The notes under the pieces are model-generated. The model worked only from the letters and a program-made list of their open reading frames with translations, was not told the DNA's origin and did no database searches. This document shows positions 7,568 to 15,412 of a DNA stretch of 35,211 nucleotides, piece after piece. Each line of letters begins with the position of its first letter. The first letter of the stretch is position 1. The position numbers were made by a program, and so were the translations under genes. The stretch spans positions 1 through 35,211 of the forward strand of contig JAUYMI010000001.1 of NCBI GenBank assembly GCA_030698665.1. The letters are read 5' to 3'. Origin of the DNA: a bacterium (lineage in GTDB: Bacteria; Patescibacteriota; Minisyncoccia; Minisyncoccales; UBA10102).

Positions 7568-10500
7568 GGGGTTGTTTCAACGAGGGGTTCAATTGCCTCA
7601 GCTATGAATTTGCGCTCCCCGTTCCTCCTGTCTAGGTGTCCCGTCACAAAGACAATGGCGTTTTCCTGGAAGGCTGAGGAGTATCGCTCAATGACCGAGG
7701 GGAAGACCACGACTTCTATTTTGTCCGTGAGATCTTCAAGGTTCAAAAACAGCATGGGTTTGCCGGTCTTGGTCATGATCTTCTTCATGGAGGAGATGAT
7801 GCCGGCAATCCTTGTGCGCTGTGCCTCTGGGGTGAAGTTGCGAAAGGGGGTTGCAGGATCCAGCTTGCTGATGGCAAGAGCCCTCTTTGTAATGATGTTC
7901 TCCACGCGTTTTAAGGGGTGAGAAGAGACGTAGAGTCCGAGGAGCTCTTTTTCCCAAGCGAGGCATTCCTGCTCTGAGGCCGGTTCAGCCACCTCTAGTT
8001 GCAGGGTGTCGGGCCTTTGAAGCTGGGTTCCCTCAAAGAGGCCCTTCTGGCCAGCCTCCTTTAGTGTATGATGTTCTCGGGAAATTTCCAACAGGCGGTC
8101 AATATTGTTCAACAGTTGCCTGCGCTCCCCAAGGCCGTCAAAGACCCCTGCTTTAATAAGGCACTCCGTGGCTTTGCGGTTGAGGTCGCGGGAGGAGACG
8201 CGCTCCACGAAGTTCTGCATGGAGGTGAAGGAGCCCTTCGCCTTGCGCTCTTCAATGATGGCGTCCACAGCTCCCTCACCCATGTTCTTAATGGCCAGGA
8301 GGCCAAAGCGAATCTCTTTTCTGTTGGGAACCACGGAGAAGTGGCTGAAGCTTTCGTTGATGTCCGGCCTCAGAACCTCAATGCCCATCTTGCGGGTCTC
8401 TGAGATGAGGAAGGCGACGCGCTCAATATCATTTCTCTCCCCGGTCATTAAAGCCGACATGAACTCAACGGGATAGTTTGCCTTGAGCCAGGCCGTTTCA
8501 TAGGCGATGGTGGCGTAGGCGGCCGAGTGGGAGCGGTTGAATCCGTACCTGGCGAAGGGCAACATCCACTCCCATATCTGAGCGGCGCTCCTTTGGTCAA
8601 TGCCGTTTTTGATCATGCCCTGCACCATCTTCTCTTTCTGCTCAAGCAGGAGGGACTCAATCTTTTTCCCGACTGCCTTGCGCAGTACGTCAGCCTCAGA
8701 GAGAGAGAAGCCGGCGAGGTCCTGGGCAATGCGCATGAGCTGTTCTTGGTAGATACAGATGCCCTGGGTGTTCTGGAGGATATCCTTGAGCTTCGGGTGC
8801 AGGTACTCAATTTCCTTTCTTCCGTGCTTTCTGGCGATGTACTCTGGGATGAGCTCCATGGGGCCCGGACGATACAAGGCGACCATGGCGATGATGTCCT
8901 CAAACTCGGTGGGCTTGAGCTGTTTGAGGTACCGTCGCATACCATCACTTTCAAGCTGAAAGACCCCTGTGGTATCTCCCTTCTGCAAGAGCTTGTAGAC
9001 CTTCTTGTCGTCTTGGGGAATGTTCTCAATATCCACGCTCACTCCGTGAACGGCATAGATGCGCTGGAGGGTTTCTTCAATGGTGCTGAGGTTCTTGAGA
9101 CCCAAAAAGTCCATCTTCAGGTGTCCCAGGTCTTCTACTCCGTGCATCTCATACTGCGTCACGATCGTGTGTTCATTCTGCGTCGGGTGCTGGAGAGGAA
9201 CGGATTCATCCAGGGGCTCAGCTGAAATCACTACTCCGCAGGCATGCGTGGAGGCGTGGCGCGCCACCCCCTCCAGTTTTTTAGCAAGATCAATGAGGCG
9301 CTCTGCCCGCTCATCGCTTCTATAGAGCTCTGAGAATTCCTCTGTTTTGTCCAGGGCGTCGCTCAGGGTATAGCCGAAGGGAATCATCTTGGCCACTCTG
9401 TCGCAGTACCCATACTCATAGGAAAGAGCCCTCCCGACGTCCCGGATGGCAGCCCTGGCCGCCATGGTCCCAAAGGTGATGATCTGGGCAACCCGGTCTC
9501 GCCCATACTTTTCAGCGACGTACTCTATGACCTCGTCCCGCCTATGGTCCGCAAAGTCCAGGTCAATGTCGGGCATGGAGATGCGGTCCGGGGTAAGGAA
9601 ACGCTCAAAGAGGAGATTGTACTTAATCGGGTCAATGTTCGTGATTCCGAGAACGTATGCCACGAGAGATCCTCCAACCGACCCGCGTCCGGGACCAACG
9701 ATGATGTGTTTTTCCTTGGCCCAGTTCACGAAGTCCTGGACGATGAGGAAGTATGGAGCAAAGCCGGTCTGCTTGATGACGAGGAGCTCGTGCTCAAGGC
9801 GCTCTGCGGCTTCTTTGGAGTTTGCGTACTGGGGCTTTTTCACCATCCGTTCTGAGCACAGCTCTCTGAGGTACTCGTCTGCCGTTTTGCCTTCAGGCAG
9901 GGGATAGGGAGGAAGCTTGTTGGTTCCGAGCTCAAACTCAAAGTCGCATGAGTCGGCAATCACGGACGTGTTCTCAACGGCTTGAGGAATGTCGGAGAAT
10001 AGCTCTGCCATGTCCTCTGAGCTTTTCAAAGAGAAGTCGTCTGACTTTAACGTGAGGCGCTCTGGGTCCTCTGACTTTGCTCCCGCATTGATGGCCATTA
10101 AGATGTCCTGGGCCTCAGCATCCTCGGGTCTGAGGTAGTGGGAGTCGGCCGTGGCAACAATGGGAAGACCCGTCTTTTCAGCTATTGTGAGAAGCCCTGC
10201 GTTTACCTTTTCCTGATCTGGGATATTCGGGTGACGCTGGAGTTCAAGGTAGAAGTTGCCTTTCTGAAACATGGCAGCGTACCTAAGTGCTGTTTGTTCA
10301 GCCTCTTTGGGGTTGCCCGCCAGAATGTGTTTTGAGATTCTTCCGCTCAGGCAGGCAGAAAGAGCGATGAGTCCTTCAGCGTGCGCGGAGAGAAACTCCT
10401 CGTCCACTCTTGGTTTATAATAGAAGCCTTGCAAGTGGGCTGCCGTCAGGATTTTTACGAGGTTGCGGTATCCCTTCTCGTTCTTCACTAAAAGGATGAG

Positions 10501-10764
10501 GTGGTATCTCTTGTCATCTATTCCGGGTCTCTGCTGCTCCATGCCTTCAAAGGCAAGGTAGATCTCAGCTCCCAAGATGGCTTTAATCCCTTGTTTTTTT
10601 GCCTCTTTGTAAAACTCCACGGCTCCATACAGGTTTCCGTGGTCTGTGATCGCAATAGCATCCATGCCGAGCTCCTTTGTGCGACTCACGAGCTCAGGGA
10701 TTTTAGAGAGTCCGTCTAGGAGGGAGTAGTGGGAATGGACGTGCAGGTGCGTGAAGCGCGACAT
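7564..10764 (-). CDS. dnaE: DNA polymerase III alpha subunit
   Basis: This is a 1066-aa DnaE-type replicative polymerase. The N-terminal PHP domain starts HLHVHSHYSLLDG (7-19) with AITDHGNLYG (38-47). The Pol3 core shows GPGRGSVGGSLVAY (357-370) and the catalytic PDIDLDF (398-404), whose aspartates fall at almost the same positions as in E. coli. Further blocks are HACGVVIS and KMDFLGLKNL, followed by an HhH region and a C-terminal OB-fold (IAGIISSMKKIMTKTGKPM onward). It is somewhat shorter than E. coli DnaE (1160 aa), mainly at the C terminus, and there is no 3'-5' exonuclease domain. A TACAAT element ends 7 nt before the ATG, suggesting a leaderless mRNA. Confidence 0.97.
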   Translation of the reverse strand: MSRFTHLHVHSHYSLLDGLSKIPELVSRTKELGMDAIAITDHGNLYGAVEFYKEAKKQGIKAILGAEIYLAFEGMEQQRPGIDDKRYHLILLVKNEKGYRNLVKILTAAHLQGFYYKPRVDEEFLSAHAEGLIALSACLSGRISKHILAGNPKEAEQTALRYAAMFQKGNFYLELQRHPNIPDQEKVNAGLLTIAEKTGLPIVATADSHYLRPEDAEAQDILMAINAGAKSEDPERLTLKSDDFSLKSSEDMAELFSDIPQAVENTSVIADSCDFEFELGTNKLPPYPLPEGKTADEYLRELCSERMVKKPQYANSKEAAERLEHELLVIKQTGFAPYFLIVQDFVNWAKEKHIIVGPGRGSVGGSLVAYVLGITNIDPIKYNLLFERFLTPDRISMPDIDLDFADHRRDEVIEYVAEKYGRDRVAQIITFGTMAARAAIRDVGRALSYEYGYCDRVAKMIPFGYTLSDALDKTEEFSELYRSDERAERLIDLAKKLEGVARHASTHACGVVISAEPLDESVPLQHPTQNEHTIVTQYEMHGVEDLGHLKMDFLGLKNLSTIEETLQRIYAVHGVSVDIENIPQDDKKVYKLLQKGDTTGVFQLESDGMRRYLKQLKPTEFEDIIAMVALYRPGPMELIPEYIARKHGRKEIEYLHPKLKDILQNTQGICIYQEQLMRIAQDLAGFSLSEADVLRKAVGKKIESLLLEQKEKMVQGMIKNGIDQRSAAQIWEWMLPFARYGFNRSHSAAYATIAYETAWLKANYPVEFMSALMTGERNDIERVAFLISETRKMGIEVLRPDINESFSHFSVVPNRKEIRFGLLAIKNMGEGAVDAIIEERKAKGSFTSMQNFVERVSSRDLNRKATECLIKAGVFDGLGERRQLLNNIDRLLEISREHHTLKEAGQKGLFEGTQLQRPDTLQLEVAEPASEQECLAWEKELLGLYVSSHPLKRVENIITKRALAISKLDPATPFRNFTPEAQRTRIAGIISSMKKIMTKTGKPMLFLNLEDLTDKIEVVVFPSVIERYSSAFQENAIVFVTGHLDRRNGERKFIAEAIEPLVETTP

Positions 10765-10770
10765 GGGGGT

Positions 10771-10798
10771 ATTGTAGCTGAAAATGGGTGTGTTGCAA
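10771..10798 (-). promoter_or_regulatory. dnaE operon promoter (leaderless)
   Basis: Read on the minus strand, TTGCAA (10798-10793), a 16-bp spacer and TACAAT (10776-10771) precede the dnaE ATG at 10764. Transcription about 7 nt after the -10 would begin on the A of ATG. The -35 hexamer TTGCAA is its own reverse complement and is shared with the divergent rnhB promoter. Confidence 0.6.
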
Positions 10799-10819
10799 AG
10801 ACAGGGACCGATATATACT
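10793..10819 (+). promoter_or_regulatory. rnhB promoter (leaderless), divergent from dnaE
   Basis: TTGCAA (10793-10798), a 15-bp spacer and TATACT (10814-10819) end 7 nt before the rnhB ATG at 10827. The predicted first transcribed base is at or next to the start codon. Confidence 0.55.
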
Positions 10820-10826
10820 TGAAGGA

Positions 10827-11396
10827 ATGAGAAGGTGCATTGCTTTTACTGACGAAGCAGGGAGGGGGCCCTTGGCTGGCCCCGTGGTTGCCGCGGTGGT
10901 TGTGGTTCAAGGTGCCCGCGCTCTCCCCGCGGTTAAGGATTCAAAGCAACTCAGTGAGTCCAAGCGGGAAGCGATTTTTGAGGAGCTCATTTCTCATTCT
11001 GGAATCGTGTGGGCAACAGGAATGGTTTCAGAACGGGTAATTGACCGCATCAACATTTTTGAGGCAACCAAGCTCGCCATGAAGCGGGCATTTTTTAGGC
11101 TGCCTTTTTCTCCTGAACTCCTGGTCATTGACGGCAATTTCTTCCTTGACCTTCCTGTTTCCCAGCAGGCGGTCGTGAAGGCCGACGAAACAATCTTCGG
11201 GTGCCAGGCAGCCTCCATCATCGCCAAGGTTACGCGAGACAGGATGATGAGAAGGTATGATGCAAGATTCCCCGGCTATGGATTTGCCCGGCACAAGGGA
11301 TATGGCACGGTTTTCCACAGAGAGAAGATTCAGGAGCTTGGCCCTTGTCCGATTCACCGCATGAGCTTTGCACCCTTGCGGGAAAGAGGGGAATAG
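10827..11396 (+). CDS. rnhB: Ribonuclease HII
   Basis: RNase HII (189 aa) cleaves RNA in RNA-DNA hybrids and at misincorporated ribonucleotides. FTDEAGRGPLAGPVVAA (7-23) is the family signature with catalytic D9 and E10; VIDGNFFLD and ASIIAKVTRDR follow, and HKGYGT lies near the end. The start at 10827 is chosen over an in-frame ATG at 10788 because the shorter protein has the normal short lead before the signature, and because a -10 lies immediately upstream. It heads the rnhB-rpmF-nusB-rnc-rpsP run and is divergent from dnaE, a neighbour with a related role in replication. Confidence 0.95.
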   Translation: MRRCIAFTDEAGRGPLAGPVVAAVVVVQGARALPAVKDSKQLSESKREAIFEELISHSGIVWATGMVSERVIDRINIFEATKLAMKRAFFRLPFSPELLVIDGNFFLDLPVSQQAVVKADETIFGCQAASIIAKVTRDRMMRRYDARFPGYGFARHKGYGTVFHREKIQELGPCPIHRMSFAPLRERGE

Positions 11397-11411
11397 GGTA
11401 AGGTACGGGGT

Positions 11412-11681
11412 ATGGCTGTACCAAAACAACATCGTTCAAAGTCCAGACAGGGCCAAAGGCGTCAGCACCTTTTCATCAAGGCGTCCCGCACGGTTTCGTG
11501 TGGAAAGTGCGCAAAACCCGTTTTGCCTCACACCATGTGCGCAAACTGCGGCACCTACCGAGGCCGGGAGATGGTGGACGTTTTTGCCAAGCTTTCAAAG
11601 AAAGAACAGAAGGTAAAAGCAAAGGACATTGCTGAAGGGAACAAGGGCGAGTTGAGTCTAGAGAAACTTTCTCAAAAGTAG
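11412..11681 (+). CDS. rpmF: 50S ribosomal protein L32 with C-terminal extension
   Basis: This is L32 of the large ribosomal subunit. The first ~55 residues are typical: [19 protein letters not shown], then a zinc ribbon with CGKC (30-33) and CANC (43-46) and the GTYRGREM strand. The 89-aa length exceeds the usual ~57-65 aa; the extra residues form a Lys/Glu-rich tail ([13 protein letters not shown]...). It lies 15 bp after rnhB and 2 bp before nusB. Confidence 0.95.
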   Translation: MAVPKQHRSKSRQGQRRQHLFIKASRTVSCGKCAKPVLPHTMCANCGTYRGREMVDVFAKLSKKEQKVKAKDIAEGNKGELSLEKLSQK

Positions 11682-11683
11682 GG

Positions 11684-12115
11684 ATGGCGTCCCGGCACCT
11701 TTCTCGGTCCATCGCGATGCAGTCCCTCTACGAGTGGGACTTTCACTCTCGCACCCCCGACTTGGACCAGATTGTGGAGCGGAACATTACGGAGTTTGGC
11801 CCGGGGCTGGAAGAGAAGGGGCAGTTTGTGCGCGATCTGGTAAAGGGCGTTCTAGACCACCTTCCTCAGTTAGATCAGATAATAAGCAAGGCGGCTCCCG
11901 AGTGGCCCATAGAGCAGATCACGATTGTGGACAGGAATGTTCTCAGGATTGGTCTCTACGAGCTTCTGTATGCTGACCGAGAGGCCGTGCCTCCGAAGGT
12001 CGCCATCAATGAAGCCATCGAGCTGGCCAAGAACTTTTCAGGGGAGTCCTCGGGGAAGTTCATCAATGGCGTCATGGGGACCGTGTACCGGGAGTTGGAA
12101 GAAACGAAGAAATGA
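11684..12115 (+). CDS. nusB: Transcription antitermination factor NusB
   Basis: NusB (143 aa) pairs with NusE/S10 to bind boxA RNA during rRNA transcription antitermination. The all-helical protein starts [17 protein letters not shown], the basic-helix region of the family, and ends with [13 protein letters not shown] and [15 protein letters not shown], the typical C-terminal signature (KFVNGVLG). Its stop overlaps the rnc start as ATGA. Confidence 0.95.
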   Translation: MASRHLSRSIAMQSLYEWDFHSRTPDLDQIVERNITEFGPGLEEKGQFVRDLVKGVLDHLPQLDQIISKAAPEWPIEQITIVDRNVLRIGLYELLYADREAVPPKVAINEAIELAKNFSGESSGKFINGVMGTVYRELEETKK

Positions 12116-12807
12116 GCAAGGATATATTGTCATTGGAAAAGAAGTTTGGTATAGAGTTTAGGGATAAGGATCTCCTGCAGCAGGCGTTTGTCCACCGCTC
12201 GTATCTCAACGAGAACCCGGAATTCAAGCTCTCAAACAACGAGCGCTTGGAGTTCCTGGGAGACGCCGTGCTGGAACTGGTGACCACGCGTGAGCTCTTT
12301 TTAAAGTATCCCGATAAGACCGAGGGCGAACTCACGAGCTGGCGGGCGGCCCTCGTGAACTCCCGCATGCTCTCTCAGGTGGCTCAGGAGCTGGGTCTCG
12401 ACGACTACCTCCTGCTCTCACGAGGAGAGACGAGGGAGACGGGCAAGGCGAGAAACTATATCCTTGCCAACACGGTAGAGGCCTTCATCGGAGCCTTGTA
12501 CCTGGACCAGGGACTGGAAGCCGCAGACACCTTTCTCAAGGCGCATATTCTTTCCAAGCTGGACTACGTGCTTTCCCACAAGCTCTTTGAGGATGCCAAG
12601 TCGCGCTTCCAAGAGGCAGCTCAAGCGGAAGCCGCTATCACTCCCGTGTACAAGGTGATTTCAGAGTCGGGTCCCGATCATGCAAAGCGCTTCCTCATCG
12701 GAGCCTACCTGGGGGAGGATTTGGCAGGGGAAGGAGAAGGGGATTCAAAACAGGAAGCTGAAGAACAGGCGGCCAAGCACGCACTGCAGAATAAAGGATG
12801 GGAATAA
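12112..12807 (+). CDS. rnc: Ribonuclease III
   Basis: RNase III (231 aa) cuts double-stranded RNA, including rRNA precursors. The catalytic domain has the signature [14 protein letters not shown] (43-56), and [16 protein letters not shown] supplies the second acidic cluster. The C-terminal dsRNA-binding domain runs from [11 protein letters not shown] to [13 protein letters not shown]. The length is normal. It follows nusB with an ATGA overlap and precedes rpsP by 9 bp. Confidence 0.97.
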   Translation: MSKDILSLEKKFGIEFRDKDLLQQAFVHRSYLNENPEFKLSNNERLEFLGDAVLELVTTRELFLKYPDKTEGELTSWRAALVNSRMLSQVAQELGLDDYLLLSRGETRETGKARNYILANTVEAFIGALYLDQGLEAADTFLKAHILSKLDYVLSHKLFEDAKSRFQEAAQAEAAITPVYKVISESGPDHAKRFLIGAYLGEDLAGEGEGDSKQEAEEQAAKHALQNKGWE

Positions 12808-12816
12808 CATACATAC

Positions 12817-13329
12817 ATGCTCGTCATTCGACTTAGAAGAACAGGAAGAAAAAATCAGCCGTCATTCAGAATTGTCGTCACGGACAAGCGAAGAGCGGCT
12901 GGCAAGGGAGTCCCGGTTGAGGAGGTTGGCTTTTATAACCCTCTCACCAAAGAACGCATTTTCAAGAAAGAGCGCATTTTGTATTGGATCTCCATGGGGG
13001 CCAAACCCTCAGACACCGTGCATAATATGCTGGTGGCAGAGAAGGTGATTGAAGGAAGCAAGGTGGCAAAGCACAGCAAGTCAAAGAAGCCGGTTGAGGA
13101 AGGAAAACCGACCGAGGTGGTAAAGGCAGAAGAAAAGCCCGCTGAGGAGGTTGTCTCAGAGCCGGAAGGGAAGGTGGAAGAAGCTCCGGCACAAGAGCAG
13201 AAGTCCGAGGAGACACCGATCGTAGAGCCAGAAGAGAAGACAGAGCAGGAGCAAGAACAGAAGCCAGAAGAGGAGAAAAAGGAAGACGCAGCACCTTCAA
13301 GCGAGGAGGGCGAGGCAAAAGAGGCGTAG
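12817..13329 (+). CDS. rpsP: 30S ribosomal protein S16 with long acidic tail
   Basis: This is S16 of the small subunit. Residues 1-80 are canonical: MLVIRLRRTGRKNQPSFRIVV, GFYNPLTKER and a DTVHNML-type end of the fold. The remaining ~85 residues are low-complexity, built from Glu, Lys, Pro, Ala and Gln (EEKPAEEVV, EEKTEQEQEQKPEEE), with no recognisable domain. S16 is normally 80-95 aa, so this tail doubles the protein. Similar charged tails are known on CPR ribosomal proteins. It is the last gene of the rnhB run before a hairpin. Confidence 0.95.
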   Translation: MLVIRLRRTGRKNQPSFRIVVTDKRRAAGKGVPVEEVGFYNPLTKERIFKKERILYWISMGAKPSDTVHNMLVAEKVIEGSKVAKHSKSKKPVEEGKPTEVVKAEEKPAEEVVSEPEGKVEEAPAQEQKSEETPIVEPEEKTEQEQEQKPEEEKKEDAAPSSEEGEAKEA

Positions 13330-13332
13330 ATT

Positions 13333-13378
13333 CCGTCCGCTTTTGTAAGCAAGGGCGCTTGTTCGCAAAAGCGGGCGG
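13333..13378 (+). terminator. Long hairpin after rpsP, possible terminator
   Basis: CCGTCCGCTTTTG (13333-13345) pairs with CAAAAGCGGGCGG (13366-13378), with one non-Watson-Crick pair, around a 20-nt loop containing AAGC/GCTT. No T-run follows, so it may act as an mRNA 3'-end stabiliser or processing site rather than a classic intrinsic terminator. Confidence 0.5.
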
Positions 13379-13399
13379 GATAGCGCGGAGGAGGGTAGG

Positions 13400-13594
13400 T
13401 TGCCAAAGCCCACCAAGCATCAGGGACTAGACGGGGAACCCCCGGGGAAAGAGGAGAGGCCAGCTGAGCCAGTTGTCTACGGGGTTGACTCCAATGGGAC
13501 GGTCGTGAGCGGCCCTACCATTGAGGAGGCTCATAGGAAGATGAACCTCGCGTGTGACGATGGGGGTTGGCACTCCAAGAGAGCGTCGGGGTAG
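13400..13594 (+). CDS. Small hypothetical protein (64 aa)
   Basis: A TTG start at 13400 is supported by GGAGGAGGG (13387-13395) about 5 nt upstream. The protein (LPKPTKHQGLDGEPPGK at its N terminus) is Pro/Gly/Glu-rich at first, then has a short possible beta segment, VVYGVDSNGTVVSG, and the helix TIEEAHRKMNLA. No membrane segment or known domain is visible. It lies between the S16 hairpin and the khpA promoter. Coding status rests mainly on the strong ribosome binding site. Confidence 0.4.
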   Translation: MPKPTKHQGLDGEPPGKEERPAEPVVYGVDSNGTVVSGPTIEEAHRKMNLACDDGGWHSKRASG

Positions 13595-13718
13595 CCCCTC
13601 TAGGCGGAACCAGGTCCCAGGAAGAGGAGACGAGCTGAAGGAATCCCGTGAGGGAGCCTGCCAGCTTGTCTCCCTCACCCCCGAGCACGGTTGCAAAAGT
13701 GTGTTCAGGGGTGAGAAC
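13595..13718. other. Intergenic stretch with a 9-bp stem-loop
   Basis: No ORF is supported here. GTGAGGGAG (13648-13656) is perfectly complementary to CTCCCTCAC (13670-13678) with a 13-nt loop. No T-run follows. It could end the upstream transcript or be an mRNA element. Confidence 0.4.
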
Positions 13719-13746
13719 TTGACAGGGCATCTTCCTCACGTACAAT
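13719..13746 (+). promoter_or_regulatory. khpA promoter
   Basis: Perfect TTGACA (13719-13724), a 16-bp spacer and TACAAT (13741-13746). This gives a leader of about 64 nt before the KH-protein ATG, with no clear Shine-Dalgarno sequence. Confidence 0.75.
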
Positions 13747-13816
13747 GCAGGAGCAGGTTTGAAATCTTCCTGAATATATTTCCTGAAAGGTCGCGCAGTA
13801 ACATCCCAAAGCAATC

Positions 13817-14161
13817 ATGGCAGAAGAGACATACGGAGATCAGGAACTTTTAGAGTACATCGTTAAGGCCTTGGTCGACCATCCAGAAGATGTGAAGATT
13901 GAGCGCAAGGTGGACGAGATGGGGGTTCTCCTCATCCTGAGGGTGCACGCTGACGACATGGGTCAGCTCATTGGAAAGGAGGGGTCCACGGCGCGGGCCA
14001 TCCGCACGCTCATCCGCATCCAGGGCCTAAAGAACCACGCGAGAGTGAACCTCAAGATTGAGGAGCCCGAAGGCGGAAGGAGGGTGAGGGAAGTTGAAGA
14101 AACACCCGCAGCTCCCGCCACAGAGGAGAAGAAGGATTCCTTAGACGGCCTTGATCTGTAG
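13817..14161 (+). CDS. khpA: KhpA-type KH-domain RNA-binding protein
   Basis: This 114-aa protein has a single type II KH domain: LLEYIVKALVDHPEDVKI, then VLLILRVHADDMGQLIGKEGSTARAI carrying the RNA-binding GKEG loop (53-56), and a final helix. A ~30-residue Pro/Ala/Glu tail ends DSLDGLDL. KhpA proteins bind many RNAs, often with KhpB/Jag. Its place between rpsP and trmD matches the common bacterial order rpsP-khpA-(rimM)-trmD; no rimM is visible here. It has its own strong promoter and a terminator just after it. Confidence 0.9.
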   Translation: MAEETYGDQELLEYIVKALVDHPEDVKIERKVDEMGVLLILRVHADDMGQLIGKEGSTARAIRTLIRIQGLKNHARVNLKIEEPEGGRRVREVEETPAAPATEEKKDSLDGLDL

Positions 14162-14181
14162 ATCAATTGAGATTTGAGGAG

Positions 14182-14213
14182 AACGATGCTACTCTGGTAG
14201 CGTCGTTTTCTTT
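14182..14213 (+). terminator. Intrinsic terminator between khpA and trmD
   Basis: AACGATGCTAC (14182-14192) pairs over all 11 positions (one G-U) with GTAGCGTCGTT (14197-14207) around a TCTG tetraloop, followed by TTCTTT. It ends 5 bp before the trmD ATG, so readthrough or a very local start is needed to express trmD. Confidence 0.8.
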
Positions 14214-14218
14214 AACAC

Positions 14219-14899
14219 ATGAGATGTGACGTTGTCACCATATTCCCGGAGCTCTTCGACCCATTTTTTTCTGAGTCGCTGATTAAGCGCGCCTCCAGAA
14301 AGAAGCTCCTTTCTTTCAAGGCTCACGACCTGAGAAAGTGGGTAAAGGACAAGCACCGCACCGTGGACGATCGTCCCTTCGGAGGAGGGTTGGGCCAGGT
14401 ATTTAAACTGGAGCCCTTGTCCCGGGCGGTACAGGCTTTAAAGAAGGAGAAGAAGACAAAGGTTATTCTGCTGAGCCCGAGGGGCAAGAAGTTCACCCAG
14501 ACCGTAGCGGCAGAGCTTGCACAGGAGGATCAGCTCATTTTTCTCTGCGGCAGGTACGAGGGGGTGGACGAACGGGTTGCACAGCACATAGCTGACCTTA
14601 ACCTTTCTTTGGGGGACTTTGTGCTCATGGGAGGCGAGGTTGCTGCCATGGCGATTATTGAGACCGTAGCTCGTTTGGTCCCCGGCGTTGTGGGCAAAGA
14701 AGAGTTTCTCAAAGAGCGTGTGCCAGGACGCTCAAAAAGAAACACTCAAGGGTTTTGGGAGTTTCCCCAGTATACGAGGCCCGAGGTGTTTGAGGCAAAG
14801 GGAGGTGAGAAGTGGAGGGTTCCCAGAGTGCTCATGTCCGGGAACCACAAGGAGATTGCAAAGTGGAGGGCGAGGCATGGAAAGGTTATTGGCAGGTAG
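14219..14899 (+). CDS. trmD: tRNA (guanine37-N1)-methyltransferase
   Basis: TrmD (226 aa) methylates G37 of tRNAs reading CNN/GGG-type codons to prevent frameshifting, using a SPOUT trefoil-knot SAM site. The start is MRCDVVTIFPELFDPFF. VDDRPFGGGLGQVFKLEPL corresponds to the family DDRPYGGGxGM block (here with LGQ), then LCGRYEGVDERV and SLGDFVLMGGEVAAMAIIETVARLVPGVVG, the knot. The C-terminal VPRVLMSGNHKEIAKWR is typical. The ATG lies 5 bp after a terminator, with no Shine-Dalgarno visible. The end of the gene contains the tRNA promoter. Confidence 0.96.
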   Translation: MRCDVVTIFPELFDPFFSESLIKRASRKKLLSFKAHDLRKWVKDKHRTVDDRPFGGGLGQVFKLEPLSRAVQALKKEKKTKVILLSPRGKKFTQTVAAELAQEDQLIFLCGRYEGVDERVAQHIADLNLSLGDFVLMGGEVAAMAIIETVARLVPGVVGKEEFLKERVPGRSKRNTQGFWEFPQYTRPEVFEAKGGEKWRVPRVLMSGNHKEIAKWRARHGKVIGR

Positions 14900-14917
14900 G
14901 AGATTTTGTGGTACGAT
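14889..14917 (+). promoter_or_regulatory. Promoter for tRNA-Tyr/tRNA-Thr/rpmG/tRNA-Trp
   Basis: TTGGCA (14889-14894), a 17-bp spacer and an extended -10, TGG-TACGAT (14909-14917), starting inside the last codons of trmD. The predicted transcript begins a few nt before tRNA-Tyr. Confidence 0.65.
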
Positions 14918-14927
14918 GGCTCAGCTC

Positions 14928-15012
14928 GGGTCGGTACCGAAGTGGTCAAACGGGCGTGGCTGTAAACCACGTGGCTCTGCCTTCGGGGGTTCGAATCCCT
15001 CCCGGCCCACCA
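14928..15012 (+). tRNA. tRNA-Tyr (GTA)
   Basis: Acceptor GGGTCGG pairs with CCGGCCC (15002-15008), and discriminator A plus an encoded CCA follow. The anticodon stem CGTGG/CCACG closes loop CTGTAAA with anticodon GTA. A long variable arm, as in type II tRNAs, precedes the T arm with TTCGAAT. Confidence 0.95.
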
Positions 15013-15014
15013 TT

Positions 15015-15085
15015 GCCGATGTAGTTCAACGGCAGAACGGATCCTTGGTAAGGATCAGAAGGGAGTTCGATTCTCCCCATCGGCT
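15015..15085 (+). tRNA. tRNA-Thr (GGT)
   Basis: Acceptor GCCGATG/CATCGGC with discriminator T. The anticodon stem GATCC/GGATC closes loop TTGGTAA (anticodon GGT), and the T loop is TTCGATT. CCA is not encoded. It starts 2 nt after the CCA of tRNA-Tyr. Confidence 0.95.
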
Positions 15086-15111
15086 CAGAGTGAATCAATA
15101 ACACAACGAAC

Positions 15112-15282
15112 ATGGCAGCAAAGAGAAAGACATACGCAAAGTTTCAGTGTACGGAGTGCAAGGAGATCAACTACACCGTGCACAAGGCAAGGCCCAAAGT
15201 AGAGGGCGGCGCGAAACTTGAGTTAAAGAAGCACTGCAAGACGTGCCGCAAGCACACCTTGCACAAGGAAGGGAAGAAGTAG
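15112..15282 (+). CDS. rpmG: 50S ribosomal protein L33
   Basis: This 56-aa L33 protein starts MAAKRKTYAKFQCTECKEIN and has the zinc-ribbon pairs C13/C16 (CTEC) and C42/C45 (CKTC), followed by the basic tail HTLHKEGKK. It lies between tRNA-Thr and tRNA-Trp, the order seen in many bacteria (tRNA-rpmG-tRNA-Trp-secE-nusG), but secE and nusG do not follow here. No strong Shine-Dalgarno is visible. Confidence 0.93.
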   Translation: MAAKRKTYAKFQCTECKEINYTVHKARPKVEGGAKLELKKHCKTCRKHTLHKEGKK

Positions 15283-15286
15283 TAGA

Positions 15287-15357
15287 GGGGGTGTGGTGAA
15301 GTGGTATCACGGAGGTCTCCAAAACCTTCGTCGGGGGTTCGATTCCCTCCACCCCTG
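15287..15357 (+). tRNA. tRNA-Trp (CCA)
   Basis: Acceptor GGGGGTG pairs with CACCCCT (15350-15356), with discriminator G. The anticodon loop CTCCAAA carries anticodon CCA (15319-15321), and the T loop is TTCGATT. No 3' CCA is encoded (CCG follows). It starts 4 nt after the rpmG stop. Confidence 0.95.
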
Positions 15358-15376
15358 CCGATAAGTGCCACTACTC

Positions 15377-15405
15377 TTGACAACTATATTGGTTGTTGAT
15401 AAAGT
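15377..15405 (+). promoter_or_regulatory. Toxin-antitoxin promoter (leaderless)
   Basis: TTGACA (15377-15382), a 17-bp spacer and TAAAGT (15400-15405) end 7 nt before the ATG at 15413. The spacer holds AACTATATTGGTTGTT, a possible imperfect inverted repeat (AAC/GTT) for antitoxin binding. Confidence 0.6.
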
Positions 15406-15412
15406 AATGGTA

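Noticed and set aside
8527-9225. Plus-strand ORF of 232 aa opposite dnaE
   Set aside because: It lies entirely within the conserved polymerase core and looks like a shadow frame.
13648-13678. Stem-loop GTGAGGGAG/CTCCCTCAC as a terminator
   Set aside because: No T-run follows; listed only as an intergenic hairpin.
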